Notes: a model not told the origin generated them from the letters alone. Positions 54,658 through 63,727 are shown, counted from the first letter of the stretch. The stretch is DNA of 64,000 bases from Ralstonia sp. UBA689 (GCF_002298975.1 NZ_DBMV01000011.1:186001-250000), one strand, 5' to 3'. Numbers and translations: made by a program.

Positions 54658-55560
54658 TCAGGCCTCGCGCAAATGTTCGATCAGTTGTCGCGCAAAGACC
54701 GGCAGATCGTCGAAACGGCGCACGCAGATGCGCAGCAGGCGCGTCGCCCAGGCATCGGTCAGGCGCACGCGACGGATGGCCATCGAGCGCTGCAGCCGGA
54801 TGGCCGCGCGTTCTGGGATCACGCCCACGCCCACGTTGCGCTCCACCATCCGGCACACCGCATCGAAACTGCGCAGCCGAACGCGGTACTTGAGCCGATA
54901 CCCCGCGCGCGCGGCGTGGCCGGCCAGGTAGGCTTGCAGCGCGTTGTCGCCGGTCAGGCCGACGAAGGCTTCCTGCAAGGTTTCGACAAAGCTCAGTTCG
55001 CGGCGCTCGGCCAGCGGGTGGTCGCGCGCGGTCACCAGCACCAGGCGGTCGTGGCGGAACGGAAAGGTCTCCAGCCCCGACAGATCCACCGCATCGTTGA
55101 CGATGCCGATGTCTGCCCGCCCCTGCGCGATCGCCTCGACGATCTCGTGGCTCACCAGTTCTTCCAGGTCGATGTCGACCTCGGGGTGCGCGGCCAGGAA
55201 AGCGCTGAGCGTCTCGGGCAGGAATTCGGTCATGGCGGCGGTGTTGGACAGCAACCGCACGTAGCCCTTGAGCCCACGCGCGTATTCGCCCAGTTCGCCG
55301 CGCATGCGGTCCATCTGTTGCAGCACGACGCGCGCATGGTGCATGAGCGTACGGCCGGCGGCGGTGGTTTCCACGCCGCGGCGGTTGCGCATGAGCAGCG
55401 GCACACCCAAGGTGTCTTCCATGCCGCGGATGCGCGCACTGGCCGAAGCCAAGGTCAGATGCGAGCGTTGCGCACCCGCCGTGATGCTGCCGGCCTCGGC
55501 GGTATGCAGAAACAGTCGCAAGTCGGTCAGGTCAAAGCGCACGGCGGTCCTGGTTGGCAT
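54658..55560 (-). CDS. LysR-family transcriptional regulator
   Basis: A 300-residue regulator. The N-terminal helix-turn-helix is LFLHTAEAGSITAGAQRSHLTLASASARIRGMEDTLGVPLLMRN, and a periplasmic-binding-like effector domain follows. It resembles the sub-group that often neighbours TauE/SafE-type exporters. It diverges from the TauE-like gene; GCCTCAG-N7-CTGAGGC stands directly before its own ATG, with a third CTGAGGC copy near the other gene. Confidence 0.93.
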   Translation of the reverse strand: MPTRTAVRFDLTDLRLFLHTAEAGSITAGAQRSHLTLASASARIRGMEDTLGVPLLMRNRRGVETTAAGRTLMHHARVVLQQMDRMRGELGEYARGLKGYVRLLSNTAAMTEFLPETLSAFLAAHPEVDIDLEELVSHEIVEAIAQGRADIGIVNDAVDLSGLETFPFRHDRLVLVTARDHPLAERRELSFVETLQEAFVGLTGDNALQAYLAGHAARAGYRLKYRVRLRSFDAVCRMVERNVGVGVIPERAAIRLQRSMAIRRVRLTDAWATRLLRICVRRFDDLPVFARQLIEHLREA

Positions 55561-55562
55561 GT

Positions 55563-55636
55563 GCCTCAGTCTGATCCTGAGGCTCGATCAATGTATCGCA
55601 GATTGTGTCGTGGGCACCAGCGGCAGAAACTGAGGC
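55563..55636. promoter_or_regulatory. Candidate operator: CTGAGGC motif, three copies
   Basis: A perfect dyad, GCCTCAG (55563-55569) / CTGAGGC (55577-55583), is present 3 bases before the LysR start. A third copy, CTGAGGC at 55630-55636, lies 34 bases before the TauE ATG. Its position between divergent genes fits autoregulation and control of the transporter. Confidence 0.6.
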
Positions 55637-55670
55637 ATCTCACAACACAACATCCCCAACCTCGCCCCCA

Positions 55671-56429
55671 ATGGAATCCGCCACGCTGCTGCTCTTTGGC
55701 GCGGGCCTGCTCGCCGGCATGATGAATGCCCTGGCGGGCGGCGGCTCGTTCGTTACCCTGCCCGCGCTGATGTTTGCGGGCGTGCCGTCTGTCTTTGCCA
55801 ATGCGTCGAGCACGGTGGCGCTGCTGCCCGGCGCAGCCACGTCGGCATGGGCGTATCGCGCCGACTATCGCGGGTTCGAGCAGGTCTCGATGCGCGCCAT
55901 GGTGGCGGTGAGCCTGACGGGCGGCCTGGCCGGCGCCCTGCTGCTGATGAACACGCCGTCGCGTGCATTCGATTTCATCGTGCCGTGGCTGCTGCTGGTG
56001 GGTGCGTTGGCATTTACGTTCGGCAAGCAGGCCGGGGCATGGCTGCGCCGGCGCATGCATATCGGCCGCACGACGCTGCTGGTCGCGCAGGGCGGCCTGG
56101 CCGTCTACGGCGGCTACTTTGGCGGTGCGGTAGGCATCATGATGATGGCGGTGTGGATGCTGTTCGGCCACGACGACATCAAAGCGCTGAACGCCTCCCG
56201 CACGCTGCTGGTGGGTGCGACCAATCTGGTGGCCGTGCTGTGTTTTGCCCTGGCCAGGATGGTGTGGTGGCCGCAGACGCTGGTCATGCTGGTGGCTGCT
56301 GCCCTGGGCGGCTATCTGGGTGCGCACGTGGGCAAACGGTTGCCGGTGCCGGTGGTACGGGCGCTGATCTCCACCTTCGGTTTTTCGATGACGGCGTTGC
56401 TGTTCTGGCGCGCCTGGTCGCAAGGCTGA
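55671..56429 (+). CDS. TauE/SafE-family membrane transporter
   Basis: A 252-residue protein (PF01925) with about 8 helices. GMMNALAGGGSFVTLPALM in the first repeat and a second repeat around GGYFGGAVGIMMMAVWML are typical. Members export or import sulfite, sulfoacetate or related anions. It is divergent from a LysR gene that probably senses its substrate. No ribosome site is obvious upstream of ATG 55671. Confidence 0.9.
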   Translation: MESATLLLFGAGLLAGMMNALAGGGSFVTLPALMFAGVPSVFANASSTVALLPGAATSAWAYRADYRGFEQVSMRAMVAVSLTGGLAGALLLMNTPSRAFDFIVPWLLLVGALAFTFGKQAGAWLRRRMHIGRTTLLVAQGGLAVYGGYFGGAVGIMMMAVWMLFGHDDIKALNASRTLLVGATNLVAVLCFALARMVWWPQTLVMLVAAALGGYLGAHVGKRLPVPVVRALISTFGFSMTALLFWRAWSQG

Positions 56430-56440
56430 GGAGGAACGCC

Positions 56441-56737
56441 ATGTCGCACACACAGCCTCACACGCGCCGCCAGACGCGTGCGCCGCGCGCCTATCGTGAC
56501 GCACAGCCCCTGCACGTGCAGCGCCGGAGCATACGAGAAGCATGGCGCGCAGATGACGAGGATGCCGGCGAGCCGAAGGCGGAATTCGTCAGCGCGCAGA
56601 CCGTCTTTCTCGTTGCGCGCGGCCTGGCCCTGCTGCTTGCCGCCATTGCCGTGGGCTTGGGCGGCACGCCCGGTCAGCCGGACACCTCGTCGGCCACGCC
56701 CCCACCCCCCACTTCGCCGCACGCGACAACGCGCTGA
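56441..56737 (+). CDS. Small membrane protein, 98 residues
   Basis: The first 55 residues are basic, then acidic, and hydrophilic. One helix follows (TVFLVARGLALLLAAIAVGLGG), and then a Pro/Thr-rich tail. GAGGAGGAACGCC is a strong ribosome site for ATG 56441. It begins 11 bases after the TauE-like gene and shares its transcript. No family is recognised. Confidence 0.7.
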   Translation: MSHTQPHTRRQTRAPRAYRDAQPLHVQRRSIREAWRADDEDAGEPKAEFVSAQTVFLVARGLALLLAAIAVGLGGTPGQPDTSSATPPPPTSPHATTR

Positions 56738-56782
56738 AGGCGCGCTATCATCCGCCCCCGCAGTACCGACCGAGCAAAAGAA

Positions 56783-56812
56783 AAGCCCGCGGGCCGGGGG
56801 GCGGGCGGGCTT
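56783..56812. terminator. GC-rich hairpin after the TauE transcript
   Basis: Arms AAGCCCGC (56783-56790) and GCGGGCTT (56805-56812) pair perfectly, with a G-rich 14-base loop. It is 46 bases after the stop at 56737. There is no T-run, so termination efficiency is unsure. Confidence 0.6.
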
Positions 56813-56995
56813 AACATCTTCAGCCTTTGACGACGAAAGATGGTCGGGTGTGCTTTGTGAACGAGCAATGCGCCGGAATTCACAAAGCGAGGCCATTATA
56901 AAAAGGTCCCGCCCCCCGCCATACCCCAACGATGGGGGGTTTCCCCATCCCATCTTTCCATCCGCAGAAGACGCCGAGGGCGAGACCGAACAGCC

Positions 56996-57697
56996 TCAGG
57001 CGCGGACGTTCGCTTCCGACATCACACGGATGCTGCGCTCAATGCGGATCTGCACGATCAGCATCACCAGCATGATGAATGCCGAGAACAGCGCGGCAAT
57101 CATGTACAGCGAGATGTAGACGCCCGAGCGCTTGTCGCTGGCATCCATCTTGGCGGCGCCCTTTTCGCTGGAAATGCGCTCCTTCTCGGCAGCGTAAGCC
57201 ATGTGGTAATCCGAAAACACCTTGTTGACGACAGCGTAGAACGCGTCGCTCGTCTTGGCTTGCTTGGCGACGTCGGGGCGGCTGAGCACCTGGTCGAGGT
57301 AAGCCGTTTCCGAGGTCAGGAACGGCTCGCCCTGGTCGCTGTCTTCCAGCGCGCTGGTCACCAATTCATGCAGCTCCGACTTGTCGAACTGGAACGATGC
57401 CCCCAGTAGAGCCTTGCCGTGCTTGTTGATCACGTCAGCCAACGCCGTCTCCAGCTTTGCAGCGCCCGGATGCAGCTTGGCGGCATCGTCGCCGGAGGCC
57501 TGTTCGCCGTCATCGAGCTTGAACGCCGAGGCCTTGATGTCGATGGCTTCTGAAACGGCCTTCGGCTTGGCGTTGTAGTCGCTCACGGCGCTGAAACCCA
57601 ACAGCGCCACCCCGATCAGTACAACCGTCGCCAAACCCAGCACCAGAATCCGCATCAGTTGCAGATAACCGCTTTCCACCTTATTGAGAACGCTCAT
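56996..57697 (-). CDS. Two-helix membrane protein of unknown function, 233 residues
   Basis: A membrane helix at about 15-40 (ILVLGLATVVLIGVALLGFSAV) is followed by a polar, lysine- and aspartate-rich domain of about 145 residues, and a second helix at about 190-220 (SLYMIAALFSAFIMLVMLIVQI). The middle is predicted periplasmic and helical (LETALADVINKHGKALLGASF). No enzyme motif is seen. The layout recalls sensor proteins without a signalling output domain. I do not recognise a family. Confidence 0.75.
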   Translation of the reverse strand: MSVLNKVESGYLQLMRILVLGLATVVLIGVALLGFSAVSDYNAKPKAVSEAIDIKASAFKLDDGEQASGDDAAKLHPGAAKLETALADVINKHGKALLGASFQFDKSELHELVTSALEDSDQGEPFLTSETAYLDQVLSRPDVAKQAKTSDAFYAVVNKVFSDYHMAYAAEKERISSEKGAAKMDASDKRSGVYISLYMIAALFSAFIMLVMLIVQIRIERSIRVMSEANVRA

Positions 57698-57770
57698 TTC
57701 GCTGCCTGTGTTGTTATGAAATTGGGGCGGCGATTATTTCAGAACAAGCGCCTTGTTAGGTTAAGAGAAC

Positions 57771-58277
57771 TTAGCGCGCAAGCGCTGCGTCGAGTGCCTG
57801 CGGGGTCAGCAGGCCGCTCGAAGCATGGTGCGCGCCATCCGCACGCAGGATGATCGTGCGCGGCATCTCGCCCTGCCAGCCGGGGTCCAGCGCCGCACGC
57901 AGGCGCTCCGGTATGGCCTCGGCATTGGCGTACTGCGGCATGCGTGCAAGCCCGATCTTGCCATCGCGCGCCAGCGGCGCCAGCGCACGGTTCAGCATCT
58001 CGGCCTGCTCGGGGCCGTCCATCGACACCATCACCACGTCCACGTTCTGCTTGGCCGACCGCCGCCATTGCGCGATGCGAGCGATGTTCTCGCGACAGTA
58101 ACTGCAATCGAGCGACCAGATTTCGACGATCAGCGGGCGCGCTCGTGGCGTCTGCAGCAGCGCGGGCACGTCGCGCGCATGAAGCGGCTGGAAGTGCAGC
58201 GCCTCAACGGCCTGCGCAACGAGGGCGACAGCGGACAACGCCAGCCCCATCATCAAAGACTTCAAACTGAACTTCAT
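57771..58277 (-). CDS. Thioredoxin-fold periplasmic protein (TlpA/SCO-like)
   Basis: A 168-residue protein with a signal peptide (about 1-23, ending QAVEA). The active site is C58-S-Y-C61 (WSLDCSYCRENI) in a thioredoxin-like fold. It is the last gene of the TonB receptor operon; its ATG overlaps the stop of the BNR-protein gene (ATGA). A role in reducing thiols or delivering copper is plausible but not proven. Confidence 0.82.
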   Translation of the reverse strand: MKFSLKSLMMGLALSAVALVAQAVEALHFQPLHARDVPALLQTPRARPLIVEIWSLDCSYCRENIARIAQWRRSAKQNVDVVMVSMDGPEQAEMLNRALAPLARDGKIGLARMPQYANAEAIPERLRAALDPGWQGEMPRTIILRADGAHHASSGLLTPQALDAALAR

Positions 58278-59539
58278 TCCGATGCCTCCAATGATGGATT
58301 GGACGGATTGGCGCTGGCTACATCGATCAACCGATAGCCCTCGGCCTGTGTGCGCCATGACAGGTAGACATGACCGTCGCGGGCAAGGATTTGCGGGTGA
58401 TCGCTGCCGCCGTCGGTGCGCGCCAGGCTGACGGGCACAGTCCAATGCGCGCCGCCATCGACCGATTTGCGCATCAGGATCTGCATGCGGTCGTCGGCAA
58501 ATTGCTTCCAGACGAGCCACAGCGCGCCGTCGGCCGCCAACAGCGCGGGGTGCGATGCCTGCGCACCGGCTTGCGCCGAACCGGCAAACGCCCACGCCCC
58601 GCCAATCGGCCTGCCGTCGGCCGAGAGCCGGCTGTAGAACAGTCCAGCCCTGTCTTGCTGCACAGAGAACCACGCCATGTGCCGCACACCATCAGCCGTC
58701 ACGGCCAGCGTCGGGCCATGGTGCGGGCACGCCTCGACACGCCATTCAGAGAACGTCGCGCGCGTGACAGCCAGCGGCGCGTTATCGACGGGCAGCACTG
58801 CCAACGCATGGTCGCGGATCTGCCCGGCAAAGACGTTGCGCCACAACGCAAGCATGTGCCCGCTGGCGTCGGTCGCCATTGCGATGCGGCAGCACTCGCA
58901 GGTCTGGTCGATGACCTTGCGCTCGGGAGCGAAGGTTGCGCCGCGATCGGTCGAGACGGTGTAGTACACCGCCGCACCGTCGTACGGTTGCTTGGCAGCC
59001 TGTGCGCGCAGCAAGTCGCGCTTGTCAATCCACGAGACAAAGATGCGGCCTGCGCTGTCCACGGCAATCGAATCGAAGCGATGCGTGATCGGCTGGTTGT
59101 CATGATGGAGGTTGATGGGTGCACTCCACGTCTTGCCGCCATCGAGCGAGCGCGAGAACCGCACGTAGCCCGTGTACGGCGCATCGAGCGGACGCGACCA
59201 GCTCACATACAACGCCCCATCCGGGCTGGCGATCACCTTCGGGCGGTTCTCGCCATCGGTGTAGATCGGCTCGGGTTGCGGGTTCACGCGCTGGGGCTTG
59301 GAGAGCGTCTTGCCCTGGTCGTCGGAAGACGCCACCACCACGTGCTGACCTTCGGCCCACGACACCCATAGGCGGCCTGCCTTGTCGAACGCCGCCGTGG
59401 TGGCAAGCTGGGGCCTGACGGCGGGCTTGGTTGCCATGGCGCCGTGGTCGTGGCCTTCGTGGGCAACGCTCAACGTCGTTGTCAGGGCCAACAGCAGGCC
59501 AGCGGCCAGCTGGGAAATCGAATGGATTACAGACGCCAT
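58274..59539 (-). CDS. Exported BNR/Asp-box repeat protein
   Basis: A 421-residue protein with a signal peptide (1-26). It has a His-rich HEGHDHG motif right after cleavage (27-33) and a beta-propeller built from Asp-box repeats (SLDGGKTW at 131, STDRGATF at 196, SVDGGAHW later), as in sialidases. C214, C216 and C217 form a CECC motif. Sialidase catalytic residues are not evident. Histidines and cysteines suggest metal binding. It overlaps the TonB receptor gene by 13 bases and the thioredoxin-like gene by 4. Confidence 0.82.
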   Translation of the reverse strand: MASVIHSISQLAAGLLLALTTTLSVAHEGHDHGAMATKPAVRPQLATTAAFDKAGRLWVSWAEGQHVVVASSDDQGKTLSKPQRVNPQPEPIYTDGENRPKVIASPDGALYVSWSRPLDAPYTGYVRFSRSLDGGKTWSAPINLHHDNQPITHRFDSIAVDSAGRIFVSWIDKRDLLRAQAAKQPYDGAAVYYTVSTDRGATFAPERKVIDQTCECCRIAMATDASGHMLALWRNVFAGQIRDHALAVLPVDNAPLAVTRATFSEWRVEACPHHGPTLAVTADGVRHMAWFSVQQDRAGLFYSRLSADGRPIGGAWAFAGSAQAGAQASHPALLAADGALWLVWKQFADDRMQILMRKSVDGGAHWTVPVSLARTDGGSDHPQILARDGHVYLSWRTQAEGYRLIDVASANPSNPSLEASE

Positions 59540-61848
59540 TTCAGTTGTCCATAGAAGGTGCGCGACGGATATGGGTGGTAGGCGAAATACCGCCGGTCGG
59601 TCAGGTTGTCGATGCCGAGCGCCAGCGTGAAGTGCTTGTCGATGCGATAGCTGGCTTTGAGGTCCACCGTGAAGAAGCTGCTGGTGCCGCCATAGACATT
59701 GGGCAGCACATCGGTGTTGTCGAGCGTTCCGTACTGCCGCCCCGAATAACGCACGCCTGCGCCCACCGTCCAATCCGGCGTGGCGTGCCAGCTCGCAAAC
59801 AGGTTTGCGCGCACGCGCGGCATGCGTGGCCAGGTCTTGTCGACATAGGTGGGGTTGGCAGCATCGGCCAGCGTCTTCGATTGCGTGAAGGCAACGTTGG
59901 CCTCAACGTCCACACCGCGCATCCCCAGATCGCGCGCCACATCCTGCCCGGAATATGCCAGCTCGATACCGCGCGTGCGCACGCGATCGACGTTCTGCAC
60001 GTTGGTCACGCTGGGCGTGACGGTGATGTTGGTCTGCGTGTAGATGCTGTCGCGCACGTCGCTCTGGAACAGGCTCGTGCGCAGCACGCCGTAGGGCACG
60101 GCCTGCTCGACAGTGAAATCCAGATCGTTGGCGCGCTCGGGCTTGAGGTTGGGGTCGTTGTTGACGATGGAGTTGCCGCTGATGCTGCCCTGGAACAACT
60201 CGGCCACGGTCGGGAAGCGCACCGCGCGCCCGTACGACAGGCGCAGCAGCGTGTCTTGCGTGGCCTGCCATTGCAGCGCGGCCTTGGGCGAGAAGGCATC
60301 TTCCGTACGGCTGGCATAGCCCAGCGTGGTCGAGCCGTTGCCGAGCTGGCCGTTGTAGGCACGCCAGGTTTCATAACGCAGGCCGAGTGTGGCCAGCCAG
60401 CGCGGCGCAAAGGCCCAGGCGTCTTGCAGGAAGACTGCCTGCGTCTGCGTGTCGCCCTGGTAGCTGGATTTCAGCGTCGACAGTGCCTCTGTCGACCAAT
60501 TCGTCGCGTTGAAGGTCTGGTTACGCAGGTGGTACTGGTCGACGTGGTAGCCGGTGGTGAAGGTGTGGCCAAACACCGTGGGTGAGACCGCCTTCAGGTC
60601 AAAGTTGGACCAGCCCGTACCGTCGCCGTAGAACACCGTGCCGGGGCCGCTACCGGCCGCCGTGCTGGAGGCGCGCAGGACGTCGCGCGTGACGTTGTAG
60701 GCCGAAGCGTTGGCGTCGATCTTCCAGTCACCAAGCTTGCCCCTCACGCCCAGGCCGTAGAGCCAGTTCTCCTGGTCGCCGTTCTGCGGGGCGAACGTGT
60801 TCGGGGCGATGGTATATGGCGTGCCGTTGATCAGCACGTTGCCGCCGGTGACGACGTTGCCGGCGGCGTCACGCAGGAAGCTCTGGGCCTGGTCGTTGTA
60901 ATGGTTCTCCCAGTGGCCAAGCGTGAGCGACGCTTCCAGGCGGTCGCTGAAAACATAGCCCAGGCGCAGCGTTTCCTGCAGTTGCTGGGTGCGTTCGAGC
61001 ATCTGCGGCCCGAGGATCACGCGCGGCTGCCCGTTGGGGCCGAGATCCTGCACCGCACCCGTCACCGGAACCGGCGCACCACCCGGCGTCAACCTGGAAT
61101 TGGGCGTAGCGTACTGCATCGGCTGGCTGTCGTTCTCCAGCCGGTCGACCGACAGCGCGTACCAGAACTTACCGATGCGATCGCCCAGCGAAGCGCTCTC
61201 GTGGTTGCCCGTGACGTTGCGCGAGAAGCCATACGCATCGCTGTAATGCTGGCGCATCACCTGGGTCTGCGCGCTGGCCTCGAACGTCTCGGGATTGCGC
61301 AGCGTCAGCGCAATCGTCGTGCCCATCGAGTTGCCCGGCAGCAGTGCGGAGAACGGCCCGTACAGGATGTCCACGCGCGCCAGATCATCCGGCCCGACCA
61401 TTGACCAGCGCGGCGGGTAGGTGTAGCTGGAGCCGAGCAGGTTGGAGAGCAGGATGCCGTCGGCGTACAGCAGGCCGCGCGCGCTCTGGATCTCGTTGAA
61501 ATCGCGGCCGGCGAAGATGGAGTTGCGGTCGCCAATGAACCGGCGGCGCACCATCACGTTGGGCTGGTACTTGACGGCGTCTTCGGTGGTGACGACGTTA
61601 CGGTCGGCCAGTTGGTCTGCGGTGACGCTCTGGACCACAGCGGGGGTATTGCGCGCGAACGGCGTGGGCGCCGCATCGGCGCGCACCAAGGTGGGCGCAA
61701 GCTCCTGGGCGATGATTGTGCTGGGAGCCGACGCATTGTCGTCGGCGGCGAATGTGGACAGCGGTGCAGCCGCGCTCAGGGCGAGCGCGGCACGGCGCAC
61801 CAGCGTGCGCTTGCGGCTGGCAGCCGCGGCGCGCTTGGGCGATGACAT
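59527..61848 (-). CDS. TonB-dependent outer-membrane receptor (probable copper/metal)
   Basis: A 773-residue receptor. The signal peptide (about 1-35) is followed by a plug domain (about 60-190, with NEIQSARGLLYADGILLSNLLGSS) and a beta barrel ending FYGQLKWRL, the outer-membrane insertion signature. No siderophore-synthesis gene is nearby. A DUF2946 gene upstream and metal-like genes downstream support a copper or related metal ligand, by analogy to other such operons. The start (MSSPKRAAAAS) is at 61848. Confidence 0.9.
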   Translation of the reverse strand: MSSPKRAAAASRKRTLVRRAALALSAAAPLSTFAADDNASAPSTIIAQELAPTLVRADAAPTPFARNTPAVVQSVTADQLADRNVVTTEDAVKYQPNVMVRRRFIGDRNSIFAGRDFNEIQSARGLLYADGILLSNLLGSSYTYPPRWSMVGPDDLARVDILYGPFSALLPGNSMGTTIALTLRNPETFEASAQTQVMRQHYSDAYGFSRNVTGNHESASLGDRIGKFWYALSVDRLENDSQPMQYATPNSRLTPGGAPVPVTGAVQDLGPNGQPRVILGPQMLERTQQLQETLRLGYVFSDRLEASLTLGHWENHYNDQAQSFLRDAAGNVVTGGNVLINGTPYTIAPNTFAPQNGDQENWLYGLGVRGKLGDWKIDANASAYNVTRDVLRASSTAAGSGPGTVFYGDGTGWSNFDLKAVSPTVFGHTFTTGYHVDQYHLRNQTFNATNWSTEALSTLKSSYQGDTQTQAVFLQDAWAFAPRWLATLGLRYETWRAYNGQLGNGSTTLGYASRTEDAFSPKAALQWQATQDTLLRLSYGRAVRFPTVAELFQGSISGNSIVNNDPNLKPERANDLDFTVEQAVPYGVLRTSLFQSDVRDSIYTQTNITVTPSVTNVQNVDRVRTRGIELAYSGQDVARDLGMRGVDVEANVAFTQSKTLADAANPTYVDKTWPRMPRVRANLFASWHATPDWTVGAGVRYSGRQYGTLDNTDVLPNVYGGTSSFFTVDLKASYRIDKHFTLALGIDNLTDRRYFAYHPYPSRTFYGQLKWRL

Positions 61849-61932
61849 CGGGATGGTCTCCGGGTTGCGATGGCGCCGGCCGTGAGAACAGCCGAGCGCA
61901 ATAGCGCCGCGAGACTCACTCCCGCAAGCGCA

Positions 61933-62334
61933 TCAGATCAGCAACGACGAAGACACAGGCGGCGCGCGCGACTCGGCCACGCGCAGCGCGCTGCGCGCAT
62001 ACACCGGCGCCGGGCTGGCCGGCTGCCGCACGCAATAGACGAAATGGGCGGAGGGAACATCCAGCGCTGGCGGCGAGGCCAGCGCAAACCCGGCGGCAAA
62101 CCCCGGGCAATACACGCAGTGCGCCACGCTGTGATGGGCAGCCGAATCGTCGGCGGCGCCATCGCCCGGCAGGTCGACGGCAATCTGCACCGTGCTGCCA
62201 TGGGGGGCCGTTGCGCTGCACAGGTCGACGGCGAGCGTGCCCGTCTGCGCTGAGCGAGCAGACGCGAGCACCGGCGACAGTACATTCAGTACGATCGCAA
62301 GCCAGACAAGGGAGAGCCAGCGGCGGGAGAACAT
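61933..62334 (-). CDS. DUF2946-like small exported protein
   Basis: A 133-residue protein starting MFSRRWLSLVWLAIVLNVLSPVLASA, a signal peptide or anchor. It has histidines around 67-72 and a HCVYC motif at 72-76, which could bind metal. This pattern is seen in DUF2946 (PF11162) proteins that often precede copper-type TonB receptors. The ribosome site is weak, and an upstream ATG at 62397 is possible. It is 84 bases before the receptor gene. Confidence 0.75.
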   Translation of the reverse strand: MFSRRWLSLVWLAIVLNVLSPVLASARSAQTGTLAVDLCSATAPHGSTVQIAVDLPGDGAADDSAAHHSVAHCVYCPGFAAGFALASPPALDVPSAHFVYCVRQPASPAPVYARSALRVAESRAPPVSSSLLI

Positions 62335-62437
62335 GGACACGATGGGAAGCTGCAGGAGTATAACGCCGCACAAAGTTCCACACTTTTGCCGCGACATCCC
62401 GTCGCGCAGGGCACATTACCTTGCTATCCGACCGGAA

Positions 62438-62467
62438 TTAGTCTTAATTATTGGAGTAGCTATAATT
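62438..62467 (+). promoter_or_regulatory. AT-rich promoter with dyad before the ATPase gene
   Basis: TATAAT at 62461-62466 is a perfect -10 box; the -35 (TTAGTC, 17 bases upstream) is poor. A dyad AATTAT-N10-ATAATT (62446-62451 and 62462-62467) overlaps it and may be an operator. The stretch is much richer in A and T than the genome. Confidence 0.6.
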
Positions 62468-62506
62468 TATACCAAACTCAATAATTCAGTCTAAAACAGG
62501 GCTTTC

Positions 62507-63697
62507 ATGGATTCCCGCATCGACTCTGGCGACACCAGCCGCTTCAACTTCCACCGCCAGGACCTCGCCCACACGCTGTGCGAGAGCCTGGAGGGCAAGG
62601 GCTTGGCCGACGCGCGCTCGGGCCTGTTCCTGGCCGCGCCCCGGCGCACCGGCAAAAGCACCTTCCTGCGTGAAGACCTGGTGCCGGAAGTCGAGCGCCG
62701 CAAGTGGATCTCCATCTACGTTGACCTGTGGGCCGACCGCGCCCGCGACCCCGGCCTGCTGATCGCCGATGCCATCAAATCCAAGCTGGCCGAGTTCGAT
62801 GGGCCGATTGCCAAGCTGGCCAAGTCGGCCGGCATGGAGAAGGTCGACGTGCTGCGCACCTTCACCTTCAACCTCGGCAAGATCGGGCTGCCGCCGGGCA
62901 TCACGCTGGCCGATGCGCTCGATGTGCTCTATAAGGCGGCACAGCGGCCCGTCGTGCTGATCATCGATGAGGCGCAGCACGCGCTGTCCACCGAGGCGGG
63001 CACCAATGCCATGTTTGCGCTCAAGGCCGCGCGCGACCAGATGAACCAGGGAGTGGAAGCACCGCGCCTGTTCCTGGTTTTCACGGGCTCCAACCGCGAC
63101 AAGCTGGCCAACCTGCTGCTCAACCGCACGCAGCCCTTCTTCGGCTCGCGCGTGACCAACTTCCCGCTGCTCGGCCGCGCCTACGTGGCGGCCTACACAG
63201 CGTGGGTCAACCAGCATCTGGCGCCCGACAATCAGTTCAAGGAAGACGACATGTTCGCGGCCTTCCAACTGGTTGGGCACCGGCCGGAAATGCTCAAGGG
63301 CATCGTCAGCGAGATCGCGCTGGAGCTGGGTGCAGCCGCCAACCTGGGCGAGTTGCTCAAGCGCGGCGCGCAAGGCTTTCGCGACCGCATCTGGGGTGAG
63401 ATCGAAAGCGACTACAGCGCGCTGACCGAGATCCAGCGCGCCGTGCTGGCGGTGCTGATCGAGCGCGGGCCAGGCTATTCGCCGTTCTCGGAAGATTCAA
63501 TGAAGGCGTATGCCGCACGGCTTGGCCATAGCGACTTTTCTACGGCCACGGTGCAGGCGGCGCTCGACGCGCTGCGCGACAAGAACCTGATCTGGAAGGA
63601 ATCGCGTGGCGCGTATGCGCTGGAAGACGAAAGCCTGGCGCTGTGGTTTCGCGAGACACGTGGCGCGCATGCCGTGCCGCCCAAGCTCGGCGCCTAG
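62507..63697 (+). CDS. P-loop AAA-type ATPase
   Basis: A 396-residue cytoplasmic ATPase. Walker A is APRRTGKST (44-52, K50), Walker B is VVLIIDEAQ (149-157, D154 E155), and FTGSNRDKL at about 192 is a sensor-like motif. The C-terminal 100 residues resemble a winged helix (TEIQRAVLAVLIERGP...). It looks like the archaeal-type/STAND ATPase group with DNA-binding C-terminus. No partner gene lies in the window. Function unknown; it might belong to a defence or mobile system. Confidence 0.82.
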   Translation: MDSRIDSGDTSRFNFHRQDLAHTLCESLEGKGLADARSGLFLAAPRRTGKSTFLREDLVPEVERRKWISIYVDLWADRARDPGLLIADAIKSKLAEFDGPIAKLAKSAGMEKVDVLRTFTFNLGKIGLPPGITLADALDVLYKAAQRPVVLIIDEAQHALSTEAGTNAMFALKAARDQMNQGVEAPRLFLVFTGSNRDKLANLLLNRTQPFFGSRVTNFPLLGRAYVAAYTAWVNQHLAPDNQFKEDDMFAAFQLVGHRPEMLKGIVSEIALELGAAANLGELLKRGAQGFRDRIWGEIESDYSALTEIQRAVLAVLIERGPGYSPFSEDSMKAYAARLGHSDFSTATVQAALDALRDKNLIWKESRGAYALEDESLALWFRETRGAHAVPPKLGA

Positions 63698-63727
63698 GAG
63701 CCGACCCCACGCATGCAGCCTGAGCGC

